Program-made: the position numbers and the translations under genes
Part shown: positions 1 through 8,002 of the stretch, one piece after another
How positions within the stretch are numbered: position 1 is the first letter of the stretch
Layout: every line of letters starts with the position of its first letter
The notes under the pieces: generated by a model
The model's input: the letters and a program-made list of their open reading frames with translations, nothing else
Database searches by the model: none
What the model was told of the DNA's origin: nothing
From: Streptomyces sp. CT34
GTDB taxonomy: Bacteria; Actinomycetota; Actinomycetes; Streptomycetales; Streptomycetaceae
Assembly (NCBI RefSeq): GCF_000805335.1
Contig: NZ_KN708638.1
Coordinates: 1,221,656-1,256,946 of the forward strand
Length of the DNA stretch: 35,291 nucleotides
Direction of reading: 5' to 3'

Positions 1-863
1 ACGCGGTGCTCGGGTGGGATGGGGTGGCCGGTGTCGTCGGTGCAGTAGGCGTTGAAGATCTCGGCGGCGCCGAGGGCGTGCGGCCAGGCGTCCTTGAGGC
101 GCCAGCCGCGGACGGTGATGCGGGCGGTGCCGGTGGTGCCGGCGGGTTCGGTCGTGGTGCGGCAGACGATGGCGCCGGGGGTGCGCAGGGCGCAGCCGAC
201 GGCGAGGACCGTGCAGAAGAGGACGGTCTGGGATTCGGTGAGCTGGGGTGGGCTGCCGTCGGGGGCCGCGGTGGCGTACAGCTCGGCGGAGAGGGAAGGG
301 GTGCCGACCGGGACGGAGCAGACGAGGTGGTGGGTGCCCGCGCCGAGGGCTTCGAGGAGTTGCCGCAGGGTCTGGGTGGCGCGGGCGAGGGCGGCCGGGG
401 TGCGGTCCTCGCCGCACTCCTCGCAGCGGCCGGCGCGGGCCAGCAGGGCGGTGGCGCGCTCCCAGGAATCCTGGCGGGCGGCTTCTTCGCGGAGTAACGG
501 GAGGAGCTGGGCGAGCGGTTGGCCTTCGTAGGGCACGGTGGCGCCGGTGCAGGCGAGGGCGGCGGTGTAACGGGTGCGGCTGTCGGGGTGGTCCGGGGCG
601 AGGGCGTGTTCGGCGCAGTAGTTCTCGTAGGCGGTGGGGTCGAAGAGGCTGAGGGTGGTGTGCACGCCCTGGGAGGCGAGGGTGTGCAGCAGGGTTTCCA
701 TCTGCTGGAGGTAGCTGTGGTGGTCGTCGAACGGGAAGGTGCGGTAGCGGCGCATGGCCGCGAAGTCCCGTTCGTCGGCCAACACGGCGGCGGTGCTGGG
801 GACTTCGCGGCGGAGTGTGCGGCCGGCGGCGGTCTGCTGCGCGGGACGGTTGCTGCGTGTCAT
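1..863 (-). CDS. Conserved hypothetical protein, 3' end cut by the window edge
   Basis: The first 287 codons of a gene that runs off the left edge. ATG at 863-861 is preceded by a strong GAGGGGGAG ribosome binding site. The protein opens MTRSNRPAQQTAAGRTLRRE and reads as soluble: I see no signal peptide, membrane segment or catalytic motif. A CEEC pair near residue 150 is the only motif-like feature, and it is too little to claim metal binding. Third codon positions are almost all G or C, so this is a real gene. Codon 123 (497-495) is TTA, the rare leucine codon read by the bldA tRNA in Streptomyces, which suggests expression tied to development. I do not recognise the family. The acetoacetate-CoA ligase downstream of its promoter region, on the same strand, does not indicate a role. 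Confidence 0.7.
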   Translation of the reverse strand, partial: MTRSNRPAQQTAAGRTLRREVPSTAAVLADERDFAAMRRYRTFPFDDHHSYLQQMETLLHTLASQGVHTTLSLFDPTAYENYCAEHALAPDHPDSRTRYTAALACTGATVPYEGQPLAQLLPLLREEAARQDSWERATALLARAGRCEECGEDRTPAALARATQTLRQLLEALGAGTHHLVCSVPVGTPSLSAELYATAAPDGSPPQLTESQTVLFCTVLAVGCALRTPGAIVCRTTTEPAGTTGTARITVRGWRLKDAWPHALGAAEIFNAYCTDDTGHPIPPEHR

Positions 864-909
864 GGCTCCCCCTCGGTGAGGTGCGTCGGTCGAACGTCAC
901 TTGTCACCG

Positions 910-932
910 AGAGTAATCGGAGGGTCTGACAA
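910..932 (-). promoter_or_regulatory. Candidate promoter of the 863 gene, TTGTCA-N11-TACTCT
   Basis: On the minus strand TTGTCA (932-927) is followed after 11 bases by TACTCT (915-910), about 47 bases before the ATG. The spacing equals that of the RecA-NDp type promoter at 31316-31294. The three bases after TTGTCA are GAC rather than GTG, so the match to the RecA-NDp consensus is partial. No ordinary -35 lies 17-18 bases upstream of the -10. Confidence 0.35.
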
Positions 933-939
933 TGCCGGT

Positions 940-982
940 CCGGCGCCGGTCTTCGCTGGTCGGAGCGGTAGACCGGCGCCGG
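940..982 (-). terminator. Stem-loop downstream of the acetoacetate-CoA ligase gene
   Basis: A perfect 12-bp inverted repeat: left arm 940-951, right arm 971-982, loop of 19 bases. It begins 6 bases past the stop codon of the ligase gene. There is no clear U-run, which is usual for high-GC actinobacterial terminators. It also lies just upstream of the promoter of the next minus-strand gene, so it probably separates the two transcripts. Confidence 0.55.
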
Positions 983-987
983 GCTGG

Positions 988-3012
988 TTACTTTGCGTGG
1001 GTCCGGTCGGCGGCGATCCGCTCGTAGAAGCGGAGGAGTTCGAGGTTGTCGACGGAGCCGGGGTTGACGGCCTTTTCGAGGGGGGTGCCCTGGAGGAGGC
1101 GTTTGACGGGGACCTCGATGCGCTTGCCGGTGAGGGTGTGCGGGACGCCGGGGGCCTCGATGATGTCGTCGGGGACGTGGCGGGGCGAGAGCTGTTCGCG
1201 GATGGTGCGCTTGATGCGGTCGCGCAGGGCGTCGTCCAGGGTGGCACCGGGGGCGAGGTGGACGAAAAGGGGCATCCAGTAGCCACCGTCGGGGAGTTCG
1301 AGGCCGATGACGAGGGATTCGCGGATCTCGGGGAGGCGCTCGACGGCTTCGTAGATGTCGGCGGATCCCATCCGGACGCCCTGGCGGTTGAGGGTGGAGT
1401 CGGAGCGGCCGTGGATGACGACGCTGCCCCGGGGGGTGAGGGTGATCCAGTCGCCGTGCCGCCAGACGCCGGGGTACATGTCGAAGTAGCTGTCGTGGTA
1501 GCGGACGCCGTCGGGATCGTTCCAGAAGCGGGTGGGCATGGACGGCATGGGGTTGGTGACGACCAGTTCGCCGACCTCGTCGACGACGGGCCTGCCCTGG
1601 GGGTCCCATGCCTGGAGGTCGGTGCCGAGGCAGGCGGCCTGGAGCTCGCCGATGTGGACGGGGAGGGTGGGGACGGCGCCGGCGAAGCAGCTGCACACGT
1701 CGGTGCCGCCGCTGACGGAGGCGACCCAGAGGTCGGCGCCGCTCTCCGCGAAGCTGTCGTGCAGCCAGCGGAACCCGTCGGGCGGGAGCGGGGAGCCGGT
1801 GGTGGCGACGCAGCTGACGGCGGACAGGTCGAGGTCGCGGGCCGGGTGGATGCCGGCCTTGCGGCAGGCCATGACGTAGGCGGCGGAGGTGCCGAAGAAG
1901 GTGGCGCGGGTGGTGGCGGCGACCCGCCACTGGGCGGCGATGTCGGGGTGTCCGGGGCTGCCGTCGTAGAGGACGATCGTGGCGCCCACGAGGAGGCCGC
2001 CGACGAGGAAGTTCCACATCATCCAGCCGGTGGAGGTGTACCAGAAGAACCGGTCGTCGGGGCCGAGGTCGCAGTGCAGGCCGGTCTGCTTGAGGTGTTC
2101 GAGCAGGATGCCGCCCTGGGACTGGACGATCGCCTTGGGGAGCCCGGTGGTGCCGGAGGAGTACAGGACCCACAGCGGGTGGTCGAACGGGACCGGTTCG
2201 AAGACCGGCTCGGTGTCGTTCGTGGTCAGGTCGGACCAGTTCAGGGATCCTTCGGGGGCGGGGGTGCCGAGCAGGGGGATGTGGACGACGGCGCGCAAGG
2301 TGGGGAGTTCCGCGCGGAGTTCGGTGACGGTGGCGCGGCGGTCGTGCTCCTTGCCGCCGTAGCGGTAGCCGTCCACGGTGAACAGGACGACCGGTTCGAC
2401 CTGCTGGAAGCGGTCCAGGACGCTGCGGGCGCCGAAGTCGGGGGCGCAGGAGGTCCAGACGCCGCCGACCGCGGCGGTGGCCAGGAGGGCGACGACGGCC
2501 TGCGGGATGTTGGGGAGGTAGCCGCTGACGCGGTCGCCGGGGCGGACGCCGAGGCGGCGGAGTCCGGCGGCCAGCGAGGCGACCTGGGCGCGCAGTTCGG
2601 CCCAGGTGACGGTGGTGGGTTCGTGGGTCTCGTCCACGTGGAGCAGGGCGGGGCGCCCGGCGCGGTCCGGGTCCTCGGCGGCGCGCAGGGCGTGTTCCGC
2701 GTAGTTGAGGGTGGCGCCGGGGAACCAGCGGGCGCCGGGCATGGTGCGGTCGGCGAGGACGGTGTCGTAGGGGGTGGTGAAGCGGACGTCGAACCATTCG
2801 GCGGTGGCCCGCCAGAAGTCGGGGAGCCGGTCCACCGACCAGCGGTGCAGGGCCGCGTAGTCGGCGGCGGGGTCACCGGGTACGGGGGCGGGTGCGCCGT
2901 GGTGTGCGGCGGCCCAGGTGTGGAAGCGGGTGACCTGTGCGCCGGCGATCCGGTCCGGGCCGGGCTGCCAGAGGGGTTCCGGCCGGTCGGCGGAGTGCGG
3001 TGCGGTGGTCAT
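988..3012 (-). CDS. acsA: Acetoacetate-CoA ligase (acetoacetyl-CoA synthetase)
   Basis: Cytosolic ANL-superfamily enzyme that activates acetoacetate to acetoacetyl-CoA with ATP and CoA, feeding ketone-body or polyhydroxybutyrate carbon into central metabolism. The 674 residues match the usual length of about 650-670. Visible motifs are an N-terminal acyl-CoA synthetase cap (FWRATAEWFDV), the AMP-binding loop YSSGTTGLPKA near residue 283, the hinge motif HGRSDSTLNRQGVR near 535 and the C-terminal catalytic lysine in TLTGKRIEVP (K630). The acetoacetate-specific subfamily is preferred over acetyl-CoA synthetase because of FWYTSTGWMMWNFLVGG and PSMPTRFWNDPDG. ATG at 3012 has AGGAG upstream; longer in-frame extensions have no comparable site. 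It is a single-gene unit ending at the 940-982 stem-loop. The family call is strong; the exact substrate rests on overall resemblance. Confidence 0.9.
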   Translation of the reverse strand: MTTAPHSADRPEPLWQPGPDRIAGAQVTRFHTWAAAHHGAPAPVPGDPAADYAALHRWSVDRLPDFWRATAEWFDVRFTTPYDTVLADRTMPGARWFPGATLNYAEHALRAAEDPDRAGRPALLHVDETHEPTTVTWAELRAQVASLAAGLRRLGVRPGDRVSGYLPNIPQAVVALLATAAVGGVWTSCAPDFGARSVLDRFQQVEPVVLFTVDGYRYGGKEHDRRATVTELRAELPTLRAVVHIPLLGTPAPEGSLNWSDLTTNDTEPVFEPVPFDHPLWVLYSSGTTGLPKAIVQSQGGILLEHLKQTGLHCDLGPDDRFFWYTSTGWMMWNFLVGGLLVGATIVLYDGSPGHPDIAAQWRVAATTRATFFGTSAAYVMACRKAGIHPARDLDLSAVSCVATTGSPLPPDGFRWLHDSFAESGADLWVASVSGGTDVCSCFAGAVPTLPVHIGELQAACLGTDLQAWDPQGRPVVDEVGELVVTNPMPSMPTRFWNDPDGVRYHDSYFDMYPGVWRHGDWITLTPRGSVVIHGRSDSTLNRQGVRMGSADIYEAVERLPEIRESLVIGLELPDGGYWMPLFVHLAPGATLDDALRDRIKRTIREQLSPRHVPDDIIEAPGVPHTLTGKRIEVPVKRLLQGTPLEKAVNPGSVDNLELLRFYERIAADRTHAK

Positions 3013-3356
3013 GTTGCGGCTCCTGGGCGGTACGCGTGGTCGGCGTCGGTCGCGCGCGGTGGCCGGGGGTTCCCCGTGCCCAGCGGGTGGGCGGGCGCGC
3101 GCGGCATGGCTTGCCTGGACCATGCCACGTGATCGACTTGTGCACCAGGGTGGACCCCACATCGGTGGACCCGCGCACCCTCGGGGTGGCGGATGTGTGA
3201 AGGCCGCCCACGGGGGCCGCGGACGGTCCCGGGAGGCCGGTTCCGGCCAGTGGCGGGTGATGCCCGGGCCTGAAGGTGGCCGAGCGTGACCCCGCGCAGG
3301 TGAACGGCAGTTGAACGGTTCCCGCACCGGGGGTCGTCGATGGCAGGCTGACCGGC
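3013..3356. promoter_or_regulatory. Divergent intergenic region between acsA and the GH31 gene
   Basis: A 344-bp region with no convincing gene. It contains an inverted repeat GGCATGG / CCATGCC (3103-3109 and 3120-3126, 10-bp spacer) and a direct repeat GGTGGACCC at 3149-3157 and 3164-3172, start-to-start spacing 15 bp. Near the GH31 start there is a TGAACGG/TTGAACGG repeat (about 3301-3319). These may be regulator sites for either divergent gene. I could not assign convincing -35/-10 pairs. Confidence 0.35.
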
Positions 3357-5783
3357 ATGGACGGGCGTGATCTGGTGCGGTCGGTACGGATGGTCAGGGC
3401 GGTCGGGCCGGCGCAGGGGCTCCGGGCCATGCGTACGGCGTGGCGCCGGCGCAGGGCGGACGCGCTGGCGCTGCCGCGGCGGGTCGCGGAGCGGGCGCGG
3501 GTTCCCGGTGAGGCGCGCGGGGCCGAGCCCCAGCCGGGTGGCGGGGTGATCCGTTTCGCGCGGTCGTCGCTGCGGGTGCGGGTCGCGTCGGGCGGTGCGG
3601 TGTTCTGCGGCTGGGACGGGGCCGGGCCGGAGCCCTCCTACGCGCTGGCCGGGGCGTGCCCGGAGGTGGATGCGCGGGCGGTGCTGGAACCGGATACCGG
3701 GGGCGGCTGGCGGGTCGTCTCGGAGCGGGTGCTGGTGGCGGTGTCCCGGTTCGGCGCGGTCGAGGTGCGGACGCCCGGTGGCGCGGTGCTGCGGCGGGAG
3801 CTGCCGCCGCGCTGGTGGGACCGTACGGAGACGGCAGGGCGGAAGGGGGCGGCGCCGGGTGGGCGGGAGAGTGCGGCGCCGGAGGGTGGCGGCCGGCCCG
3901 AGGGGATGGTGGAGTCGCGGTGGGTGCAGCGGTCGGAGGTGGCGGCCGATGCGCGGTTCTTCGGGCTGGGCGGCCGGGCGGGCGGACCGCGGCTGCGGGA
4001 CGGGGTGTACCGCCTGTGGAACACCGATCCGGGCGGCGCGTTCGGTCCGGGGGACGATCCGCTGTATCTGACGATGCCGGTGCAGCTGGTCGTGGCGGAC
4101 GCGGGGACGCATCTGGTGTTCCACGACAATTCGTGGGACGGCCGGGTGACGCTGCGCGAAGGGGTGGAGGGCGCGGGCTCGGGCCATGACCGGCCGGGCA
4201 TCTGTGAGCTGCGGATGGACGGCGGGCCGCTGCGCTACTGGGTGCTGGCGGGGACGCCGGCCCGGGTGCTGCTGGGGTGGACGGCGCTGACCGGTGCGCC
4301 GGCGCTGCCGCCCCGCTGGGCGCTGGGCCATCAGCACTCCCGGTGGGGGTTCGGGAGTGCGGAGGAGGTGCGCCGGGTGGTGGCGGGCTACCGGGAGCGG
4401 GGGCTGCCGCTGTCGGCGGTCCATCTGGACATCGACCACTACGACGGGCACCGGGTCTTCACCGTCGACCGGGAGCGGTTCCCCGATCTGCCGGGCCTGG
4501 CACGGGAGTTGCGCGAGCAGGGCGTGCGGCTGGTGTCGATCGTGGATCCGGCGGTGAAGGCGGAGCCGGGGAACGCGGTGTACGAGAGCGGGGCCGCCGC
4601 GGACGCGTTCGTACGGGACGCGCGGGGGCGGGAGGTGCGCGGTGTGGTGTGGCCGGGTGAGTCGGTGTTCCCGGATTTCACCGACGCGCGGGTGCGCAAG
4701 TGGTGGGGCGCGCTGTACGCGGAGCGGCTGGCGCAGGGGTTCGCCGGGGTGTGGCACGACATGAACGAGCCGGTGTCGTTCGCGGCCTTCGGGGAGCCGA
4801 CGCTGCCCCGTTCGGCGCGGCACGACATGGAGGGCCGGGGCGGTGACCACCGGGAGGCACACAACGTCTACGGGCTGGCGATGGCGCAGGCGGGCTTCGA
4901 GGGGCTGTGCGAACTGCGGCCCGGGGAGCGGCCGTTCCTGTTCTCCCGGTCGGGCTGGGCGGGGTTGCAGCGGTACGGGGGCACCTGGTCGGGGGATGTG
5001 GCGACCGGCTGGCCGGGGCTGCGGGCGTCGTTGTCGCTGGTGCTGGGGCTGGGGCTGTGCGGGGTGCCGTACAACGGGCCGGATGTGGGCGGGTTCTCGG
5101 CGGTGCCCTCGGAGGAGCTGTATCTGCGGTGGTTCCAACTGGGGGCGTATCTGCCGCTGTTCCGTACCCACTCGGCGCTCCGGGCGGGGCGGCGGGAGCC
5201 GTGGGAGTACGGGAGCGAGGTCCTGGAGCACGCCCGTGCGGCGCTGCGGGAGCGGGAGCGGCTGCTGCCGTACTTCGTGACGCTGGGTCAGTGGGCCCGG
5301 CTGTCCGGGGCCCCGTACGTACGTCCGCTGTGGTGGAGCGCGCCGCGGGACCGGGCGCTGCGGGACTGCGAGGACGCGTTTCTGCTGGGGGATGCGCTGC
5401 TGGTGGCGCCGGTGCTGGAGGCGGGGGCGACCCGGCGGGCGGTGCGGCTGCCGCGCGGCCGGTGGTACGACACCGCGACCGGGCAGGCCCACGAGGGGCC
5501 GGGGCGAGTGTGGGTGGAGGCGCCGCTGTCCCGTATTCCGGTGCTGGCGCGGGCCGGTGCGGTGCTGCCGGTGGCGGGCGCGGACGGGGCGACGGAGCTG
5601 GAGGTGTGGGCGCCGGTGGCCGGGCGTACCGGTGGCGGGCTGGTGGTGCCGGATGCCGGGGACGGCTGGCGGCGGCCGGCGGTGGAGCGCTTCACCACGC
5701 GCCTGGAGGGGGGACGGGTGGTCGTCGAGCGGCGGGGCGGCGGGCCGGCGGGGTACCCGGTGCGGGTGCGGGGACTTCCCTAG
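3357..5783 (+). CDS. Glycoside hydrolase family 31 alpha-glucosidase
   Basis: An 808-residue retaining alpha-glucosidase or alpha-xylosidase of family GH31, releasing glucose (or xylose) from alpha-linked oligosaccharides. The catalytic nucleophile is D468 in GVWHDMNEPVSF and the acid/base is D547 in GTWSGDVATGW. PPRWALGHQHSRWGF near residue 320 and NGPDVGGF near 580 are further family signatures. The N-terminal beta-sandwich and the C-terminal beta-domains are both present. There is no signal peptide, so it should be cytosolic and act on imported oligosaccharides. ATG at 3357 was used; its ribosome binding site is weak, and the N-terminal 40 residues are arginine-rich and poorly characteristic, so a later start is possible. 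The vanX-like gene begins only 28 bases after the stop, so co-transcription is likely. Exact sugar specificity cannot be read. Confidence 0.9.
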   Translation: MDGRDLVRSVRMVRAVGPAQGLRAMRTAWRRRRADALALPRRVAERARVPGEARGAEPQPGGGVIRFARSSLRVRVASGGAVFCGWDGAGPEPSYALAGACPEVDARAVLEPDTGGGWRVVSERVLVAVSRFGAVEVRTPGGAVLRRELPPRWWDRTETAGRKGAAPGGRESAAPEGGGRPEGMVESRWVQRSEVAADARFFGLGGRAGGPRLRDGVYRLWNTDPGGAFGPGDDPLYLTMPVQLVVADAGTHLVFHDNSWDGRVTLREGVEGAGSGHDRPGICELRMDGGPLRYWVLAGTPARVLLGWTALTGAPALPPRWALGHQHSRWGFGSAEEVRRVVAGYRERGLPLSAVHLDIDHYDGHRVFTVDRERFPDLPGLARELREQGVRLVSIVDPAVKAEPGNAVYESGAAADAFVRDARGREVRGVVWPGESVFPDFTDARVRKWWGALYAERLAQGFAGVWHDMNEPVSFAAFGEPTLPRSARHDMEGRGGDHREAHNVYGLAMAQAGFEGLCELRPGERPFLFSRSGWAGLQRYGGTWSGDVATGWPGLRASLSLVLGLGLCGVPYNGPDVGGFSAVPSEELYLRWFQLGAYLPLFRTHSALRAGRREPWEYGSEVLEHARAALRERERLLPYFVTLGQWARLSGAPYVRPLWWSAPRDRALRDCEDAFLLGDALLVAPVLEAGATRRAVRLPRGRWYDTATGQAHEGPGRVWVEAPLSRIPVLARAGAVLPVAGADGATELEVWAPVAGRTGGGLVVPDAGDGWRRPAVERFTTRLEGGRVVVERRGGGPAGYPVRVRGLP

Positions 5784-5811
5784 GGTCCGCGGCGCCTGGT
5801 AGACGGGGGCC

Positions 5812-6666
5812 ATGCCGAGATTAGCTGCCGCGCTGCGCGGCCTGGCCGCCGCTGCCGCCGCCCTGATGACCGTCACCGCCCTGCCGTCGAGCGCCGTGGC
5901 GGGCACCGCCGTCCACCCGGCGCCGTCGTCGCCGGCGGGCCACGGAGTGGCCGACGGCCCCAAGGCGCCAAGGGAGTTCGTGGCGCTGCGCGCCGTCGAC
6001 CCCACGATCATCCAGGAGATCCGCTATGCCACCCCGCACAATTTCACCGGGGTGCCGGTGAACGGATATCGCGAGCCGATGTGCATTCTGACGCGGGACG
6101 CGGCGCGGGCACTGCACCGGGCGCAGCTCTCGTTCCTGCGGCGCGGATACTCCCTCAAGGTCTATGACTGCTACCGGCCGCAGCGCGCCGTGAACCACTT
6201 CGTGGCCTGGTCGAAGGAGTTGGCCGATCAGCGGATGAAGGCGGAGTTCTATCCCCGGGTGGACAAGTCGACGCTGTTCCGGGACGGCTATATCGCGGAG
6301 AAGTCCGGGCACAGCAGGGGCAGTACGGTCGATCTGACGTTGGTGCGGCTGCCGGCGGTGCCGACCCGGCCGTATGTGCCGGGCGAGCCGCTGACGTCGT
6401 GCTACGGCCCCAAGGCGCGCCGGTTCCCGGACAATTCGCTGGACATGGGGACCGGCTTCGACTGCTTCGACACGCTGGCGCACCCCCTCGATCCGCGGGT
6501 CAGGGGGCGGCAGTTGGCGAATCGGCTGCTGCTGAGGAAGGGGCTGGAGCGGGCCGGGTTCGTGAATTACGCGGACGAATGGTGGCACTACACCTTTACG
6601 CCGGAGACGTTCCCGGACACCTATTTCGACTTTCCGGTGTCGTGGGGCTCGCTGGTAGCCGACTGA
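5812..6666 (+). CDS. vanX: Secreted VanX-type D-alanyl-D-alanine dipeptidase (peptidase M15D)
   Basis: A 284-residue zinc dipeptidase expected to cleave D-Ala-D-Ala outside the membrane. Residues 1-31 form a signal peptide with an alanine/leucine core and a cleavage site after AVA. The family residues are all visible: Arg122 in CYRPQ, the zinc ligands H167 and D174 in SGHSRGSTVDL, and E256/H259 in EWWHYTF. VanX of vancomycin-resistance clusters is cytoplasmic and sits with vanH and vanA; neither is present here. The exported form is better read as a peptidoglycan-recycling or hyphal wall-turnover enzyme. Codon 4 (5821-5823) is TTA, so translation probably needs the bldA tRNA and is developmentally timed. 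Its last 46 bases overlap the convergent Nudix gene. The symbol denotes the family, not proven vancomycin resistance. Confidence 0.85.
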   Translation: MPRLAAALRGLAAAAAALMTVTALPSSAVAGTAVHPAPSSPAGHGVADGPKAPREFVALRAVDPTIIQEIRYATPHNFTGVPVNGYREPMCILTRDAARALHRAQLSFLRRGYSLKVYDCYRPQRAVNHFVAWSKELADQRMKAEFYPRVDKSTLFRDGYIAEKSGHSRGSTVDLTLVRLPAVPTRPYVPGEPLTSCYGPKARRFPDNSLDMGTGFDCFDTLAHPLDPRVRGRQLANRLLLRKGLERAGFVNYADEWWHYTFTPETFPDTYFDFPVSWGSLVAD

Positions 6667-7586
6667 GAGGCCGCGGGGCGGAGCAGCGCCGGGTGCAGCA
6701 GCCGGGCGGCCCCCGCGCGGTAGAGGCGGGCGCGGGGGCCGCCGCGGGCTCCGCCGCGCGCGGCGGGGGGGCCGGGGGGTTCGACGAATCCGGGGACGGA
6801 GAGCACCTTGCGGTGGAAGTTCCCGGCGTGCAGCGGGCTGCCCCAGATGGATTCATAGACGCCGCGGAGTTCGACGATGGTGAATTCCTCGGCGAGAAAC
6901 GCGGTGGCCAGCGGGGTGTACTCGATTTTCGCGCGGGCGCGGTCGAGTGCGTCGGCGACGATGCGCGGGTGGTCGAAGGCGAGCGGGAGCGGTGCGGGCC
7001 GGGGCTCGGAATCACCCCCGTCGATCCCGTGCCCCGGGCCCTGTTCTTGGGGACGCCGCCGGGCCGCGTCCGGTTCGGTGCCGCGCTCCGGTGCGGCGGT
7101 GCCCCCTGGATCGGCTGCCAGGTCGGCGACCGGGATCCAGGCCGCGGCCGAGGCGTCGCCGCCGCCCCGCGCCTCGGGGAGGTCGGGCGCGAAGGCGAGG
7201 TAGGCGACGGTGACCACGGGCATCCTCGGGTCGCGGCCGGGGTCGCCGTAGGAGCCGAGCTGTTCGAGGTGGACGCGCTCCAGCAGGGCGGCGTCCAGCC
7301 CGGTCTCCTCGGCGAGTTCGCGGGCGGCGGCCTCGTCCAGGGACTCCTGGCCGGCGCGTACGAAGCCGCCGGGCAGCGCCCAGGCGCCCCGGAACGGGGG
7401 GCCGCCGCGCTCGACGAGCAGGATGTGCAGCGCGCCGCCGCGCAGCGTCAGCGCGACGATGTCGACGGTCACCGCGATGGCGGGGAAGGCGTGCGGGTCG
7501 TAGGCGGCGAGGAAGGCCGCCTCGTCGCGTGCGGCCGAGTCGTCCGCCGCGGCGCCGTCCGCGGTGCGCCGATGGTGCGTGGTCAC
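6621..7586 (-). CDS. NrtR-like Nudix-domain transcriptional regulator
   Basis: An N-terminal Nudix domain (FPAIAVTVDIVALTL onward, Nudix box GGFVRAGQESLDEAAAREL, then AEETGL) is followed by a C-terminal winged-helix segment (FLAEEFTIVELRGVYE, then NFHRKVLSVPGF). This is the layout of NrtR-type regulators, where ADP-ribose or a related nucleotide modulates DNA binding. The Nudix box has one residue more than usual between the first Gly and the Glu, so catalysis may be lost. About 75 residues rich in Pro and Glu (DPGGTAAPERG onward) link the domains. GTG at 7586 has GGAAGGGGG eight bases upstream and is preferred; ATG at 7619 in the same frame has a poorly placed site. No NAD-synthesis genes are nearby, so the regulon is unknown. 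The strong inverted repeat at 7642-7682 is a natural autoregulatory operator. The 3' end overlaps the vanX gene. Confidence 0.75.
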   Translation of the reverse strand: MTTHHRRTADGAAADDSAARDEAAFLAAYDPHAFPAIAVTVDIVALTLRGGALHILLVERGGPPFRGAWALPGGFVRAGQESLDEAAARELAEETGLDAALLERVHLEQLGSYGDPGRDPRMPVVTVAYLAFAPDLPEARGGGDASAAAWIPVADLAADPGGTAAPERGTEPDAARRRPQEQGPGHGIDGGDSEPRPAPLPLAFDHPRIVADALDRARAKIEYTPLATAFLAEEFTIVELRGVYESIWGSPLHAGNFHRKVLSVPGFVEPPGPPAARGGARGGPRARLYRAGAARLLHPALLRPAASQSATSEPHDTGKSK

Positions 7587-7641
7587 ACCCCGTCCCCCCT
7601 TCCGGTCGTCGTCGGTCATCGCTCCGAGTGTTGCCTCACAG

Positions 7642-7707
7642 TGTTGTTCTCAGGTTGAGTCTTTCTCGGAGCGAGAACAACATAGCAAGAGGGATCGGCG
7701 GCGTCCA
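7642..7707 (-). promoter_or_regulatory. Promoter and nested palindromic operator of the Nudix regulator gene
   Basis: On the minus strand TGGACG (7707-7702), 17 bases, then TATGTT (7684-7679) makes a plausible sigma-70-like promoter. Directly overlapping the -10 is an inverted repeat with 10-bp perfect arms, TGTTGTTCTC (7642-7651) and GAGAACAACA (7673-7682). Inside it is a perfect 15-bp palindrome TTCTCGGAGCGAGAA (7663-7677) and a looser copy of the same pattern at 7647-7661, 16 bp away. Two operator copies on one face of the helix would fit cooperative autoregulation. The assignment to the Nudix protein is inferred from position. Confidence 0.55.
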
Positions 7708-8002
7708 CCGGCTTCGGCACGCGGTTCGGGGGCAGCCGGACCACCTGGTCGCGGTGGAGTCGACGGCGGACCGGCACGGCAGCCGCACGGATACCGCCGA
7801 GGAGCGCCAAGTTCCCGTCGAATGCGGGTAAATGACGGGGCATCAGAGGATCTCCCGGCACGGTTCGGCGTTGCTCCTCGTCCGGTGTGCGGCTGCACGC
7901 GCCGGATATCAGCGGGGAGTTCCGGCCCGTTTCGTGTGGTCCTTGCGCCGAGCAGCCGTACGCTCCGGAAGGGTGTGTGAACAGTGCGTAAACGAAGGTT
8001 AG
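7708..8002. other. Intergenic region upstream of the EAL-CBS-GGDEF gene
   Basis: About 295 bp between the Nudix operator and the next gene. Short reading frames here have mixed third-position bases and no supported starts. The promoter of the plus-strand gene must lie here, but I could not pick out a convincing -35/-10 pair. Confidence 0.4.

Noticed and set aside
901..3132. A 743-codon plus-strand open frame opposite the acetoacetate-CoA ligase
   Set aside because: High-GC antisense frame rich in Gly, Ala, Asp and Val with no motifs. The minus strand carries a complete recognisable enzyme.
5812..6666. A vancomycin-resistance locus suggested by the VanX homologue
   Set aside because: No vanH, vanA or vanRS genes are near, and the protein has a signal peptide, unlike cytoplasmic resistance VanX.
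7616..7843. A 75-codon minus-strand frame with a GGGAG site, ending as ATGA over the ATG at 7619 of the Nudix gene
   Set aside because: About 22 of 75 codons end in A or T, far above the neighbours, and the frame runs through the promoter and palindromic operator. The end overlap is probably chance.
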